Shown: positions 1 through 15,585 of the stretch, piece after piece | How the letters are laid out: the number at the start of each line of letters is the position of its first letter | Position numbering within the stretch: position 1 is the first letter of the stretch | Origin: Tachypleus tridentatus | Lineage: Eukaryota; Arthropoda; Merostomata; Xiphosura; Limulidae | DNA: 64,000 bases | Assembly: GCF_004210375.1 (NCBI RefSeq) | Contig: NC_134830.1 | Location: 3,596,001 to 3,660,000, forward strand | Direction of reading: 5' to 3' | Position numbers and translations under genes: made by a program | Notes under the pieces: generated by a model | What the model was told of the DNA's origin: nothing | What the model saw: only the letters and a program-made list of their open reading frames with translations | Databases searched by the model: none

Positions 1-195
1 AAACCAAAGCGATACATTGTTTACATTATTATTTCTAATAGTTTGTTTTCAGTTTTAAAGTGTATTAAATCAAACTGGAGTCCCAGGACAGAACGGATAA
101 TTTTTGTTCTCAGAATTATATCTAAATAAGTGTTTTACGTACATTTGTTCAAAAATTAATTATATACATGATCCTTAATAGTATAAATAATGGGT
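1..195. other. Unique flank left of the satellite
   Basis: AT-rich single-copy-looking sequence with no open frame or recognisable element. It forms the left boundary of the 50-bp satellite. Confidence 0.5.
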
Positions 196-3100
196 ATCAT
201 ATTTCCAGTATGTAATGTCTGTATATTTAGTCATCTCCTTCTATTATCATGTTTCCAGTATATAATGTCTGTATATTTAGTCATCTCCTTCTATTATCAT
301 GTTTCCAGTATGTAATGTCTGTATATTTAGTCATCTCCTTCTATTATCATGTTTCCAGTATGTAATGTCTGTATATTTAGTCATCTCCTTCTATTATCAT
401 TTTTCCAGTATGTAATGTCTGTATATTTAGTCATCTCCTTCTATTATCATGTTTCCAGTATGTAATGTCTGTATATTTAGTCATCTCCTTCTATTATCAT
501 GTTTCCAGTATGTAATGTCTGTATATTTAGTCATCTCCTTCTATTATCATGTTTCCAGTATATAATGTCTGTATATTTAGTCATCTCCTTCTATTATCAT
601 GTTTCCAGTATGTAATGTCTGTATATTTAGTCATCTCCTTCTATTATCATGTTTCCAGTATGTAATGTCTGTATATTTAGTCATATCCTTCTATTATCAT
701 GTTTCCAGTATGTAATGTCTGTATATTTAGTCATCTCCTTCTATTATCATGTTTCCAGTATGTAATGTCTGTATATTTAGTCATCTCCTTCTATTATCAT
801 GTTTCCAGTATGTAATGTCTATATATTTAGTCATCTCCTTCTATTATCATGTTTCCAGTATATAATGTCTGTATATTTAGTCATCTCCTTCTATTATCAT
901 GTTTCCAGTATGTAATGTCTGTATATTTAGTCATATCCTTCTATTATCATGTTTCCAGTATGTAATGTCTGTATATTTAGTCATCTCCTTCTATTATCAT
1001 GTTTCCAGTATATAATGTCTGTATATTTAGTCATCTCCTTCTATTATCATGTTTCCAGTTTCCAGTATAATGTCTGTATATTTAGTCATCTCCTTCTATT
1101 ATCATGTTTCCAGTATGTAATGTCTGTATATTTAGTCATCTCCTTCTATTATCATGTTTCCAGTATGTAATGTCTGTATATTTAGTCATCTCCTTCTATT
1201 ATCATGTTTCCAGTATATAATGTCTGTATATTTAGTCATCTCCTTCTATTATCATGTTTCCAGTATGTAATGTCTGTATATTTAGTCATCTCCTTCTATT
1301 ATCATGTTTCCAGTATATAATGTCTGTATATTTAGTCATCTCCTTCTATTGTTTCCAGTATGTAATGTCTGTATATTTAGTCATCTCCTTCTATTATCAT
1401 GTTTCCAGTATGTAATGTCTGTATATTTAGTCATCTCCTTCTATTATCATGTTTCCAGTATGTAATGTCTGTATATTTAGTCATCTCCTTCTATTATCAT
1501 GTTTCCAGTATGTAATGTCTGTATATTTAGTCATCTCCTTCTATTATCATGTTTCCAGTATGTAATGTCTGTATATTTAGTCATCTCCTTCTATTATCAT
1601 GTTTCCAGTATGTAATGTCTGTATATTTAGTCATCTCCTTCTATTATCATGTTTCCAGTATGTAATGTCTGTATATTTAGTCATCTCCTTCTATTATCAT
1701 GTTTCCAGTATGTAATGTCTGTATATTTAGTCATCTCCTATTATCATATTAATGTCTGTATATTTAGTCATCTCCTTCTATTATCATGTTTCCAGTATGT
1801 AATGTCTGTATATTTAGTCATCTCCTTCTATTATCATGTTTCCAGTATGTAATGTCTGTATATTTAGTCATCTCCTTCTATTATCATGTTTCCAGTATGT
1901 AATGTCTGTATATTTAGTCATCTCCTTCTATTATCATGTTTCCAGTATGTAATGTCTGTATATTTAGTCATCTCCTTCTATTATCATGTTTCCAGTATGT
2001 AATGTCTGTATATTTAGTCATCTCCTTCTATTATCATGTTTCCAGTATGTAATGTCTGTATATTTAGTCATCTCCTTCTATTATCATGTTTCCAGTATGT
2101 AATGTCTGTATATTTAGTCATCTCCTTCTATTATCATGTTTCCAGTATGTAATGTCTGTATATTTAGTCATCTCCTTCTATTATCATGTTTCCAGTATGT
2201 AATGTCTGTATATTTAGTCATCTCCTTCTATTATCATGTTTCCAGTATGTAATGTCTGTATATTTAGTCATCTCCTTCTATTATCATGTTTCCAGTATGT
2301 AATGTCTGTATATTTAGTCATCTCCTTCTATTATCATGTTTCCAGTATGTAATGTCTGTATATTTAGTCATCTCCTTCTATTATCATGTTTCCAGTATGT
2401 AATGTCTGTATATTTAGTCATCTCCTTCTATTATCATGTTTCCAGTATGTAATGTCTGTATATTTAGTCATCTCCTTCTATTATCATGTTTCCAGTATGT
2501 AATGTCTGTATATTTAGTCATCTCCTTCTATTATCATGTTTCCAGTATGTAATGTCTGTATATTTAGTCATCTCCTTCTATTATCATGTTTCCAGTATGT
2601 AATGTCTGTATATTTAGTCATCTCCTTCTATTATCATGTTTCCAGTATGTAATGTCTGTATATTTAGTCATCTCCTTCTATTATCATGTTTCCAGTATAA
2701 TGTCTGTATATTTAGTCATCTCCTTCTATTATCATGTTTCCAGTATGTAATGTCTGTATATTTAGTCATCTCCTTCTATTATCATGTTTCCAGTATGTAA
2801 TGTCTGTATATTTAGTCATCTCCTTCTATTATCATGTTTCCAGTATGTAATGTCTGTATATTTAGTCATCTCCTTCTATTATCATGTTTCCAGTATATAA
2901 TGTCTGTATATTTAGTCATCTCCTTCTATTATCATGTTTCCAGTCTAATGTCTGTATATTTAGTCATCTCCTTCTATTATCATGTTTCCAGTATATAATG
3001 TCTGTATATTTAGTCATCTCCTTCTATTATCATGTTTCCAGTATGTATATGTCTGTATATTTAGTCATCTCCTTCTATTATCATGTTTCCAGTATGTAAT

Positions 3101-6100
3101 GTCTGTATATTTAGTCATCTCCTTCTATTATCATGTTTCCAGTATGTAATGTCTGTATATTTAGTCATCTCCTTCTATTATCATGTTTCCAGTATGTAAT
3201 GTCTGTATATTTAGTCATCTCCTTCTATTATCATGTTTCCAGTATGTAATGTCTGTATATTTAGTCATCTCCTTCTATTATCATGTTTCCAGTATATAAT
3301 GTCTGTATATTTAGTCATCTCCTTCTATTATCATGTTTCCAGTATGTATAATGTCTGTATATTTAGTCATCTCCTTCTATTATCATGTTTCTGTATATTT
3401 AGTCATCTCCTTCTATTATCATGTTTCCAGTATATAATGTCTGTATATTTAGTCATCTCCTTCTATTATCATGTTTCCAGTATGTAATGTCTGTATATTT
3501 AGTCATCTCCTTCTATTATCATGTTTCCAGTATGTAATGTCTGTATATTGTTTCCAGTCATCTCCTTCTATTATCATGTTTCCAGTATGTAATGTCTGTA
3601 TATTTAGTCATCTCCTTCTATTATCATGTTTCCAGTATGTAATGTCTGTATATTTAGTCATCTCCTTCTATTATCATGTTTCCAGTATGTAATGTCTGTA
3701 TATTTAGTCATCTCCTTCTATTATCATGTTTCCAGTATTAATGTCTGTATATTTAGTCATCTCCTTCTATTATCATGTTTCCAGTATATAATGTCTGTAT
3801 ATTTAGTCATCTCCTTCTATTATCATGTTTCCAGTATGTAATGTCTGTATATTTAGTCATCTCCTTCTATTATCATGTTTCCAGTATGTAATGTCTGTAT
3901 ATTTAGTCATCTCCTTCTATTATCATGTTTCCAGTATGTAATGTCTGTATATTTAGTCATCTCCTTCTATTATCATGTTTCCAGTATGTAATGTCTGTAT
4001 ATTTAGTCATCTCCTTCTATTATCATGTTTCCAGTATGTAATGTCTGTATATTTAGTCATCTCCTTCTATTATCATGTTTCCAGTATGTAATGTCTGTAT
4101 ATTTAGTCATCTCCTTCTATTATCATGTTTCCAGTATGTAATGTCTGTATATTTAGTCATCTCCTTCTATTATCATGTTTCCAGTGTAATGTCTGTATAT
4201 TTAGTCATCTCCTTCTATTATCATGTTTCCAGTATGTAATGTCTGTATATTTAGTCATCTCCTTCTATTATCATGTTTCCAGTATGTCTGTATATTTAGT
4301 CATCTCCTTCTATTATCATGTTTCCAGTATGTAATGTCTGTATATTTAGTCATCTCCTTCTATTATCATGTTTCCAGTATGTAATGTCTGTATATTTAGT
4401 CATCTCCTTCTATTATCATGTTTCCATGTAATGTCTGTATATTTAGTCATCTCCTTCTATTATCATGTTTCCAGTATGTAATGTCTGTATATTTAGTCAT
4501 CTCCTTCTATTATCATGTTTCCAGTATGTAATGTCTGTATATTTAGTCATCTCCTTCTATTATCATGTTTCCAGTATGTAATGTCTGTATATTTAGTCAT
4601 CTCCTTCTATTATCATGTTTCCAGTATGTAATGTCTGTATATTTAGTCATCTCCTTCTATTATCATGTTTCCAGTATGTAATGTCTGTATATTTAGTCAT
4701 CTCCTTCTATTATCATGTTTCCAGTATGTATATGTCTGTATATTTTAGTCATCTCCTTCTATTATCATGTTTCCAGTATGTAATGTCTGTATATTTAGTC
4801 ATCTCCTTCTATTATCATGTTTCCAGTATGTAATGTCTGTATATTTAGTCATCTCCTTCTATTATCATGTTTCCAGTATGTAATGTCTGTATATTTAGTC
4901 ATCTCCTTCTATTATCATGTTTCCAGTATGTAATGTCTGTATATTTAGTCATCTCCTTCTATTATCATGTTTCCAGTATGTAATGTCTGTATATTTAGTC
5001 ATCTCCTTCTATTATCATGTTTCCAGTATGTAATGTCTGTATATTTAGTCATCTCCTTCTATTATCATGTTTCCAGTATGTAATGTCTGTATATTTAGTC
5101 ATCTCCTTCTATTATCATGTTTCCAGTATGTAATGTCTGTATATTTAGTCATCTCCTTCTATTATCATGTTTCCAGTATGTAATGTCTGTATATTTAGTC
5201 ATCTCCTTCTATTATCATGTTTCCAGTATGTAATGTCTGTATATTTAGTCATCTCCTTCTATTATCATGTTTCCAGTATATAATGTCTGTATATTTAGTC
5301 ATCTCCTTCTATTATCATGTTTCCAGTATGTAATGTCTGTATATTTAGTCATCTCCTTCTATTATCATGTTTCCAGTATGTAATGTCTGTATATTTAGTC
5401 ATCTCCTTCTATTATCATGTTTCCAGTATGTAATGTCTGTATATTTAGTCATCTCCTTCTATTATCATGTTTCCAGTATGTCTGTAATGTCTGTATATTT
5501 AGTCATCTCCTTCTATTATCATGTTTCCAGTATGTCTCTCCTTCTATTATCATGTCTGTATATTTAGTCATCTCCTTCTATTATCATGTTTCCAGTATGT
5601 AATGTCTGTATATTTAGTCATCTCCTTCTATTATCATGTTTCCAGTATGTAATGTCTGTATATTTAGTCATCTCCTTCTATTATCATGTTTCCAGTATGT
5701 AATGTCTGTATATTTAGTCATCTCCTTCTATTATCATGTTTCCAGGTATGTAATGTCTGTATATTTAGTCATCTCCTTCTATTATCATGTTTCCAGTATA
5801 TAATGTCTGTATATTTAGTCATCTCCTTCTATTATCATGTTTCCAGTATATAATGTCTGTATATTTAGTCATCTCCTTCTATTATCATGTTTCCAGTATG
5901 TAATGTCTGTATATTTAGTCATCTCCTTCTATTATCATGTTTCCAGTATGTAATGTCTGTATATTTAGTCATCTCCTTCTATTATCATGTTTCCAGTATA
6001 TAATGTCTGTATATTTCTGTCATCTCCTTCTATTATCATGTTTCCATGTAGTCTCCTTCTATTATCATGTTTCCAGTATGTAATGTCTGTATATTTAGTC

Positions 6101-9100
6101 ATCTCCTTCTATTATCATGTTTCCAGTATGTAATGTCTGTATATTTAGTCATCTCCTTCTATTATCATGTTTCCAGTATATAATGTCTGTATATTTAGTC
6201 ATCTCCTTCTATTATCATGTTTCCAGTATGTAATGTCTGTATATTTAGTCATCTCCTTCTATTATCATGTTTCCAGTATGTAATGTCTGTATATTTAGTC
6301 ATCTCCTTCTATTATCATGTTTCCAGTATATAATGTCTGTATATTTAGTCATCTCCTTCTATTATCATGTTTCCAGTATGTAATGTCTGTATATTTAGTC
6401 ATCTCCTTCTATTATCATGTTTCCAGTATGTAATGTCTGTATATTTAGTCATCTCCTTCTATTATCATGTTTCCAGTATGTAATGTCTGTATATTTAGTC
6501 ATCTCCTTCTATTATCATGTTTCCAGTATGTAATGTCTGTATATTTAGTCATCTCCTTCTATTATCATGTTTCCAGTATATAATGTCTGTATATTTAGTC
6601 ATCTCCTTCTATTATCATGTTTCCAGTATGTATATGTCTGTATATTTAGTCATCTCCTTCTATTATCATGTTTCCAGTATATAATGTCTGTATATTTAGT
6701 CATCTCCTTCTATTATCATGTTTCCAGTATATAATGTCTGTATATTTAGTCATCTCCTTCTATTATCATGTTTCCAGTATGTAATGTCTGTATATTTAGT
6801 CATCTCCTTCTATTATCATGTTTCCAGTATGTAATGTCTGTATATTTAGTCATCTCCTTCTATTATCATGTTTCCAGTATATAATGTCTGTATATTTAGT
6901 CATCTCCTTCTATTATCATGTTTCCAGTATGTAATGTCTGTATATTTAGTCATCTCCTTCTATTATCATGTTTCCAGTATGTAATGTCTGTATATTTAGT
7001 CATCTCCTTCTATTATCATGTTTCCAGTATGTAATGTCTGTATATTTAGTCATCTCCTTCTATTATCATGTTTCCAGTATGTAATGTCTGTATATTTAGT
7101 CATCTCCTTCTATTATCATGTTTCCAGTATGTAATGTCTGTATATTTAGTCATCTCCTTCTATTATCATGTTTCCAGTATGTAATGTCTGTATATTTAGT
7201 CATCTCCTTCTATTATCATGTTTCCAGTATGTAATGTCTGTATATTTAGTCATCTCCTTCTATTATCATGTTTCCAGTATGTAATGTCTGTATATTTAGT
7301 CATCTCCTTCTATTATCATGTTTCCAGTATGTAATGTCTGTATATTTAGTCATCTCCTTCTATTATCATGTTTCCAGTATGTAATGTCTGTATATTTAGT
7401 CATCTCCTTCTATTATCATGTTTCCAGTATGTAATGTCTGTATATTTAGTCATCCTTCTATTATCATGTTTCCAGTATGTAATGTCTGTAGTATTATGTC
7501 TGTATATTTAGTCATCTCCTTCTATTATCATGTTTCCAGTATGTAATGTCTGTATATTTAGTCATCTCCTTCTATTATCATGTTTCCAGTATGTAATGTC
7601 TGTATATTTAGTCATCTCCTTCTATTATCATGTTTCCAGTATGTAATGTCTGTATATTTAGTCATCTCCTTCTATTATCATGTTTCCAGTATGTAATGTC
7701 TGTATATTTAGTCATCTCCTTCTATTATCATGTTTCCAGTATATAATGTCTGTATATTTAGTCATCTCCTTCTATTATCATGTTTCCAGTATATAATGTC
7801 TGTATATTTAGTCATCTCCTTCTATTATCATGTTTCCAGTATGTAATGTCTGTATATTTAGTCATCTCCTTCTATTATCATGTTTCCAGTATGTAATGTC
7901 TGTATATTTAGTCATCTCCTTCTATTATCATGTTTCCAGTATATAATGTCTGTATATTTAGTCATCTCCTTCTATTATCATGTTTCCAGTATGTAATGTC
8001 TGTATATTTAGTCATCTCCTTCTATTATCATGTTTCCAGTATATAATGTCTGTATATTTAGTCATCTCCTTCTATTATCATGTTTCCAGTATGTAATGTC
8101 TGTATATTTAGTCATCTCCTTCTATTATCATGTTTCCAGTATATAATGTCTGTATATTTAGTCATCTCCTTCTATTATCATGTTTCCAGTATATAATGTC
8201 TGTATATTTAGTCATCTCCTTCTATTATCATGTTTCCAGTATATAATGTCTGTATATTTAGTCATCTCCTTCTATTATCATGTTTCCAGTATGTAATGTC
8301 TGTATATTTAGTCATCTCCTTCTATTATCATGTTTCCAGTATTAATGTCTGTATATTTAGTCATCTCCTTCTATTATCATGTTTCCAGTATGTAATGTCT
8401 GTATATTTAGTCATCTCCTTCTATTATCATGTTTCCAGTATGTAATGTCTGTATATTTAGTCATCTCCTTCTATTATCATGTTTCCAGTATATAATGTCT
8501 GTATATTTAGTCATCTCCTTCTATTATCATGTTTCCAGTATGTAATGTCTGTATATTTAGTCATCTCCTTCTATTATCATGTTTCCAGTATGTAATGTCT
8601 GTATATTTAGTCATCTCCTTCTATTATCATGTTTCCAGTATGTAATGTCTGTATATTTAGTCATCTCCTTCTATTATCATGTTTCCAGTATGTAATGTCT
8701 GTATATTTAGTCATCTCCTTCTATTATCATGTTTCCAGTATGTAATGTCTGTATATTTAGTCATCTCCTTCTATTATCATGTTTCCAGTATGTAATGTCT
8801 GTATATTTAGTCATCTCCTTCTATTATCATGTTTCCAGTATGTAATGTCTGTATATTTAGTCATCTCCATTTTCCAGTATTAATGTCATATTTAGTTCTC
8901 CATGTTTCCAGTATGTAATGTCTGTATATTTAGTCATCTCCTTCTATTATCATGTTTCCAGTATGTAATGTCTGTATATTTAGTCATCTCCTTCTATTAT
9001 CATGTTTCCAGTATGTAATGTCTGTATATTTAGTCATCTCCTTCTATTATCATGTTTCCAGTATGTAATGTCTGTATATTTAGTCATCTCCTTCTATTAT

Positions 9101-12100
9101 CATGTTTCCAGTATGTAATGTCTGTATATTTAGTCATCTCCTTCTATTATCATGTTTCCAGTATATAATGTCTGTATGTCTGTATATTTAGTCATCTCCT
9201 TCTATTATCATGTTTCCAGTATGTAATGTCTGTATATTTAGTCATCTCCTTCTATTATCATGTTTCCAGTATGTAATGTCTGTATATTTAGTCATCTCCT
9301 TCTATTATCATGTTTCCAGTGTATGTCTGTATATTTAGTCATCTCCTTCTATTATCATGTTTCCAGTATGTAATGTCTGTATATTTAGTCATCTCCTTCT
9401 ATTATCATGTTTCCAGTATGTAATGTCTGTATATTTAGTCATCTCCTTCTATTATCATGTTTCCAGTATGTAATGTCTGTATATTTAGTCATCTCCTTCT
9501 ATTATCATGTTTCCAGTATGTATATGTCTGTATATTTAGTCATCTCCTTCTATTATCATGTTTCCAGTATGTAATGTCTGTATATTTAGTCATCTCCTTC
9601 TATTATCATGTTTCCAGTATGTAATGTCTGTATATTTAGTCATCTCCTTCTATTATCATGTTTCCAGTATGTAATGTCTGTATATTTAGTCATCTCCTTC
9701 TATTATCATGTTTCCAGTATGTAATGTCTGTATATTTAGTCATCTCCTTCTATTATCATGTTTCCAGTATGTAATGTCTGTATATTTAGTCATCTCCTTC
9801 TATTATCATGTTTCCAGTATGTAATGTCTGTATATTTAGTCATCTCCTTCTATTATCATGTTTCCAGTATGTAATGTCTGTATATTTAGTCATCTCCTTC
9901 TATTATCATGTTTCCAGTATGTAATGTCTGTATATTTAGTCATCTCCTTCTATTATCATGTTTCCAGTATGTAATGTCTGTATATTTAGTCATCTCCTTC
10001 TATTATCATGTTTCCAGTATGTAATGTCTGTATATTTAGTCATCTCCTTCTATTATCATGTTTCCAGTATATAATGTCTGTATATTTAGTCATCTCCTTC
10101 TATTATCATGTTTCCAGTATGTAATGTCTGTATATTTAGTCATCTCCTTCTATTATCATGTTTCCAGTATGTAATGTCTGTATATTTAGTCATCTCCTTC
10201 TATTATCATGTTTCCAGTATGTAATGTCTGTATATGTCATGTATATTTAGTCATCTCCTTCTATTATCATGTTTCCAGTATGTAATGTCTGTATATTTAG
10301 TCATCTCCTTCTATTATCATGTTTCCAGTATGTAATGTCTGTATATTTAGTCATCTCCTTCTATTATCATGTTTCCAGTATGTAATGTCTGTATATTTAG
10401 TCATCTCCTTCTATTATCATGTTTCCAGTATGTAATGTCTGTATATTTAGTCATCTCCTTCTATTATCATGTTTCCAGTATGTAATGTCTGTATATTTAG
10501 TCATCTCCTTCTATTATCATGTTTCCAGTATATAATGTCTGTATATTTAGTCATCTCCTTCTATTATCATGTTTCCAGTATGTAATGTCTGTATATTTAG
10601 TCATCTCCTTCTATTATCATGTTTCCAGTATGTAATGTCTGTATATTTAGTCATCTCCTTCTATTATCATGTTTCCAGTATGTAATGTCTGTATATTTAG
10701 TCATCTCCTTCTATTATCATGTTTCCAGTATGTAATGTCTGTATATTTAGTCATCTCCTTCTATTATCATGTTTCCAGTATGTAATGTCTGTATATTTAG
10801 TCATCTCCTTCTATTATCATGTTTCCAGTATGTAATGTCTGTATATTTAGTCATCTCCTTCTATTATCATGTTTCCAGTATGTAATGTCTGTATATTTAG
10901 TCATCTCCTTCTATTATCATGTTTCCAGTATATAATGTCTGTATATTTAGTCATCTCCTTCTATTATCATGTTTCCAGTATATAATGTCTGTATATGTCA
11001 TCTCCTTCTATTATCATGTTTCCATATTTAGTCTGTATCTCTCTTCTATTATCATGTTTCCAGTATGTAATGTCTGTATATTTAGTCATCTCCTTCTATT
11101 ATCATGTTTCCAGTATGTAATGTCTGTATATTTAGTCATCTCCTTCTATTATCATGTTTCCAGTATGTAATGTCTGTATATTTAGTCATCTCCTTCTATT
11201 ATCATGTTTCCAGTATGTAATGTCTGTATATTTAGTCATCTCCTTCTATTATCATGTTTCCAGTATGTAATGTCTGTATATTTAGTCATCTCCTTCTATT
11301 GTTTCCATCATATTTAGTCATCTCCTTCTATTATCATGTTTCCAGTATGTAATGTCTGTATATTTAGTCATCTCCTTCTATTATCATGTTTCCAGTATGT
11401 AATGTCTGTATATTTAGTCATCTCCTTCTATTATCATGTTTCCAGTATGTAATGTCTGTATATTTAGTCATCTCCTTCTATTATCATGTTTCCAGTATGT
11501 AATGTCTGTATATTTAGTCATCTCCTTCTATTATCATGTTTCCAGTATGTAATGTCTGTATATTTAGTCATCTCCTTCTATTATCATGTTTCCAGTATGT
11601 AATGTCTGTATATTTAGTCATCTCCTTCTATTATCATGTTTCCAGTATGTAATGTCTGTATATTTAGTCATCTCCTTCTATTATCATGTTTCCAGTATGT
11701 AATGTCTGTATATTTAGTCATCTCCTTCTATTATCATGTTTCCAGTATGTAATGTCTGTATATTTAGTCATCTCCTTCTATTATCATGTTTCCAGTATGT
11801 AATGTCTGTATATTTAGTCATCTCCTTCTATTATCATGTTTCCAGTATGTAATGTCTGTATATTTAGTCATCTCCTTCTATTATCATGTTTCCAGTATGT
11901 AATGTCTGTATATTTAGTCATCTCCTTCTATTATCATGTTTCCAGTATGTAATGTCTGTATATTTAGTCATGTTTCCAGTATGTAATGTCTGTATATTTA
12001 GTCATCTCCTTCTATTATCATGTTTCCAGTATGTAATGTCTGTATATTTAGTCATCTCCTTCTATTATCATGTTTCCAGTATGTAATGTCTGTATATTTA

Positions 12101-14713
12101 GTCATCTCCTTCTATTATCATGTTTCCAGTATGTAATGTCTGTATATTTAGTCATCTCCTTCTATTATCATGTTTCCAGTATGTAATGTCTGTATATTTA
12201 GTCATCTCCTTCTATTATCATGTTTCCAGTATGTAATGTCTGTATATTTAGTCATCTCCTTCTCATGTTTCCATATGTAATGTCTGTATATTTAGTCATC
12301 TCCTTCTATTATCATGTTTCCAGTATGTATGTCTGTATATTTAGTCATCTCCTTCTATTATCATGTTTCCAGTATGTAATGTCTGTATATTTAGTCATCT
12401 CCTTCTATTATCATGTTTCCAGTATGTAATGTCTGTATATTTAGTCATCTCCTTCTATTATCATGTTTCCAGTATGTAATGTCTGTATATTTAGTCATCT
12501 CCTTCTATTATCATGTTTCCAGTATGTAATGTATATTTAGTCATCTCCTTCTATTATCATGTTTCCAGTATTGTCTGTATATTTAGTCATCTCCTTCTAT
12601 TATAATGTCTGTTTTTAGTCCAGTTTCCAGTATATAATGTCTGTATATTTAGTCATCTCCTTCTATTATCATGTTTCCAGTATGTAATGTCTGTATATTT
12701 AGTCATCTCCTTCTATTATCATGTTTCCAGTATGTAATGTCTGTATATTTAGTCATCTCCTTCTATTATCATGTTTCCAGTATGTAATGTCTGTATATTT
12801 AGTCATCTTTATCATGTCATGTAATGTCTGTATATTTAGTCATCTCCTTCTATTATCATGTTTCCAGTATAATGTCTGTATATTTAGTCATCTCCTTCTA
12901 TTATCATGTTTCCAGTATATAATGTCTGTATATTTAGTCATCTCCTTCTATTATCATGTTTCCAGTATGTAATGTCTGTATATTTAGTCATCTCCTTCTA
13001 TTATCATGTTTCCAGTATGTAATGTCTGTATATTTAGTCATCTCCTTCTATTATCATGTTTCCAGTATATAATGTCTGTATATTTAGTCATCTCCTTCTA
13101 TTATCATGTTTCCAGTATATAATGTCTGTATATTTAGTCATCTCCTTCTATTATCATGTTTCCAGTATGTAATGTCTGTATATTTAGTCATCTCCTTCTA
13201 TTATCATGTTTCCAGTATGTAATGTCTGTATATTTAGTCATCTCCTTCTATTATCATGTTTCCATTATCTGTATATTTAGTCATCTCCTTCTATTATCAT
13301 GTTTCCAGTATGTAATGTCTGTATATTTAGTCATCTCCTTCTATTATCATGTTTCCAGTATGTAATGTCTGTATATTTAGTCATCTCCTTCTATTATCAT
13401 GTTTCCAGTATGTAATGTCTGTATATTTAGTCATCTCCTTCTATTATCATGTTTCCAGTATGTAATGTCTGTATATTTAGTCATCTCCTTCTATTATCAT
13501 GTTTCCAGTATGTAATGTCTGTATATTTAGTCATCTCCTTCTATTATCATGTTTCCAGTATGTAATGTCTGTATATTTAGTCATCTCCTTCTATTATCAT
13601 GTTTCCAGTATATATAATGTCTGTATATTTAGTCATCTCCTTCTATTATCATGTTTCCAGTATATAATGTCTGTATATGTCTGTATATTTAGTCATCTCC
13701 TTCTATTATCATGTTTCCAGTATATAATGTCTGTATATTTAGTCATCTCCTTCTATTATCATGTTTCCAGTATGTAATGTCTGTATATTTAGTCATCTCC
13801 TTCTATTATCATGTTTCCAGTATGTAATGTCTGTATATTTAGTCATCTCCTTCTATTATCATGTTTCCAGTGTAATGTAATGTCTGTATATTTAGTCATC
13901 TCCTTCTATTATCATGTTTCCAGTATGTAATGTCTGTATATTTAGTCATCTCCTTCTATTATCATGTTTCCAGTATATAATGTCTGTATATTTAGTCATC
14001 TCCTTCTATTATCATGTTTCCAGTATATAATGTCTGTATATTTAGTCATCTCCTTCTATTATCATGTTTCCAGTATGTAATGTCTGTATATTTAGTCATC
14101 TCCTTCTATTATCATGTTTCCAGTATGTAATGTCTGTATATTTAGTCATCTCCTTCTATTATCATGTTTCCAGTATGTAATGTCTGTATATTTAGTCATC
14201 TCCTTCTATTATCATGTTTCCAGTATATAATGTCTGTATATTTAGTCATCTCCTTCTATTATCATGTTTCCAGTATGTAATGTCTGTATATTTAGTCATC
14301 TCCTTCTATTATCATGTTTCCAGTATGTAATGTCTGTATATTTAGTCATCTCCTTCTATTATCATGTTTCCAGTATGTAATGTCTGTATATTTAGTCATC
14401 TCCTTCTATTATCATGTTTCCAGTATGTAATGTCTGTATATTTAGTCATCTCCTTCTATTATCATGTTTCCAGTATGTAATGTCTGTATATTTAGTCATC
14501 TCCTTCTATTATCATGTTTCCAGTATGTAATGTCTGTATATTTAGTCATCTCCTTCTATTATCATGTTTCCAGTATGTAATGTCTGTATATTTAGTCATC
14601 TCCTTCTATTATCATGTTTCCAGTATATAATGTCTGTATATTTAGTCATCTCCTTCTATTATCATGTTTCCAGTATATAATGTCTGTATATTTAGTCATC
14701 TCCTTCTATTATT
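196..14713. repeat. 50-bp satellite array, about 290 units
   Basis: A head-to-tail 50-bp unit begins GTTTCCAGTATGTAATGTCT and continues GTATATTTAGTCATCTCC then TTCTATTATCAT. Most units are identical. The commonest variant changes TATGTAA to TATATAA; a rarer one changes TCATCTCC to TCATATCC. Local indels and scrambled junctions occur, for example near 1059, 1341, 1735, 3385, 5475-5560, 6020-6055, 7480, 8867-8905, 11000-11045, 12530-12620 and 12805. The period is not a multiple of three, so short frames of about 60-90 codons arise every few units; they are artefacts. The high identity over 14.5 kb suggests recent homogenisation by unequal exchange. The right edge ends abruptly within a unit at 14713. 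Confidence 0.97.
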
Positions 14714-15478
14714 GCTCGATTACACCTCTGTATATTTACAGTTATGTTCAAACGTTCTTATTGATAAATCTTTAGAGACAGAAGCATAAAAAAAAACTGA
14801 TTCTGAAAGATATATTTCAATATGACAACCTATCAAACGTAAAGGATGATTTCAGCCAATTATTACAACTTTTGTGCGTCAACAATACCAAACGTGGAGC
14901 GCACGTGGACACTTTCTGATTTTATATTCATCACAATCTCTACGAACCTAACCCTAAATCTAATTATGTGTCAAAAGTAGAGCATCTGTCGTTTAATATA
15001 CATATACAAAAATATTTTTTCATATACCTACAAGTATGGCTGAAAGAATTTTAAAGAGACAAACTTGTTTGTCACAGTAGAAAGCGCCGTCGTACGTGTA
15101 AATTGCATGTTGTTTGTTGTCTCAATTGCCACGATATGGGCTTGGCAAACGGTCAGATCGATGGCTTTTCGTCCTTACTTTGTAGATGAATATATTTCAG
15201 TACGTTACGGAAAGTAAGAAATGATAACAATTACAGGTTTACATTAATTTCAGGACTAGGATATTTAATTAATTCCGGTAAAATTATTAACCTTAATAAC
15301 CACATCGATATCTCGGAAAATTATATAATTATAAATTATAAAAATATATAATTCAGTTTTCTGGTGGACAGGAAGAACGAAGCACAACTAATGGTTAATT
15401 TTCCTGGACATTAAATCCTAATGTAGATACTTCGATGATCGTCACTGTCACCCTACTATTCGGTTAGAGTGACCTAAG
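14714..15478. other. Intergenic, no gene seen
   Basis: AT-rich sequence right of the satellite. I see no open frame of note, no splice-flanked coding block and no clear repeat. Confidence 0.5.
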
Positions 15479-15479
15479 A

Positions 15480-15585
15480 ACTACCAGTAGGTGGCGTTGG
15501 CCAGTTGCTTTAGTTTAGTCTATAAGTTCAAAATTAAGGACGTCTAGCGAAGGTAACCTTTGTTTAGCTTTATGTGAATATCTTA
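15480..15585 (+). mobile_element. Degenerate SINE tail (family 1)
   Basis: A diverged match to the 3' half of the SINE seen intact at 25489-25763: the order GGTGGCG..., TAGTTTAGTC, AAATTAAGGACG, TAGCGAAGGTAA, TTTAGCTTTATGTGAA follows that element's body. Heavily mutated, and no target duplication can be seen. Confidence 0.4.

Noticed and set aside
949-13777. Many 60-92-codon frames (MFPVCNVCIFSHLL...) within the satellite
   Set aside because: They simply read the 50-bp unit in successive frames; the period is not a multiple of three and stops recur in TATGTAA. No family signature.
196-14713. CRISPR-like regular repetition
   Set aside because: Units are contiguous with no unique spacers, the genome is eukaryotic, and no cas genes are present.
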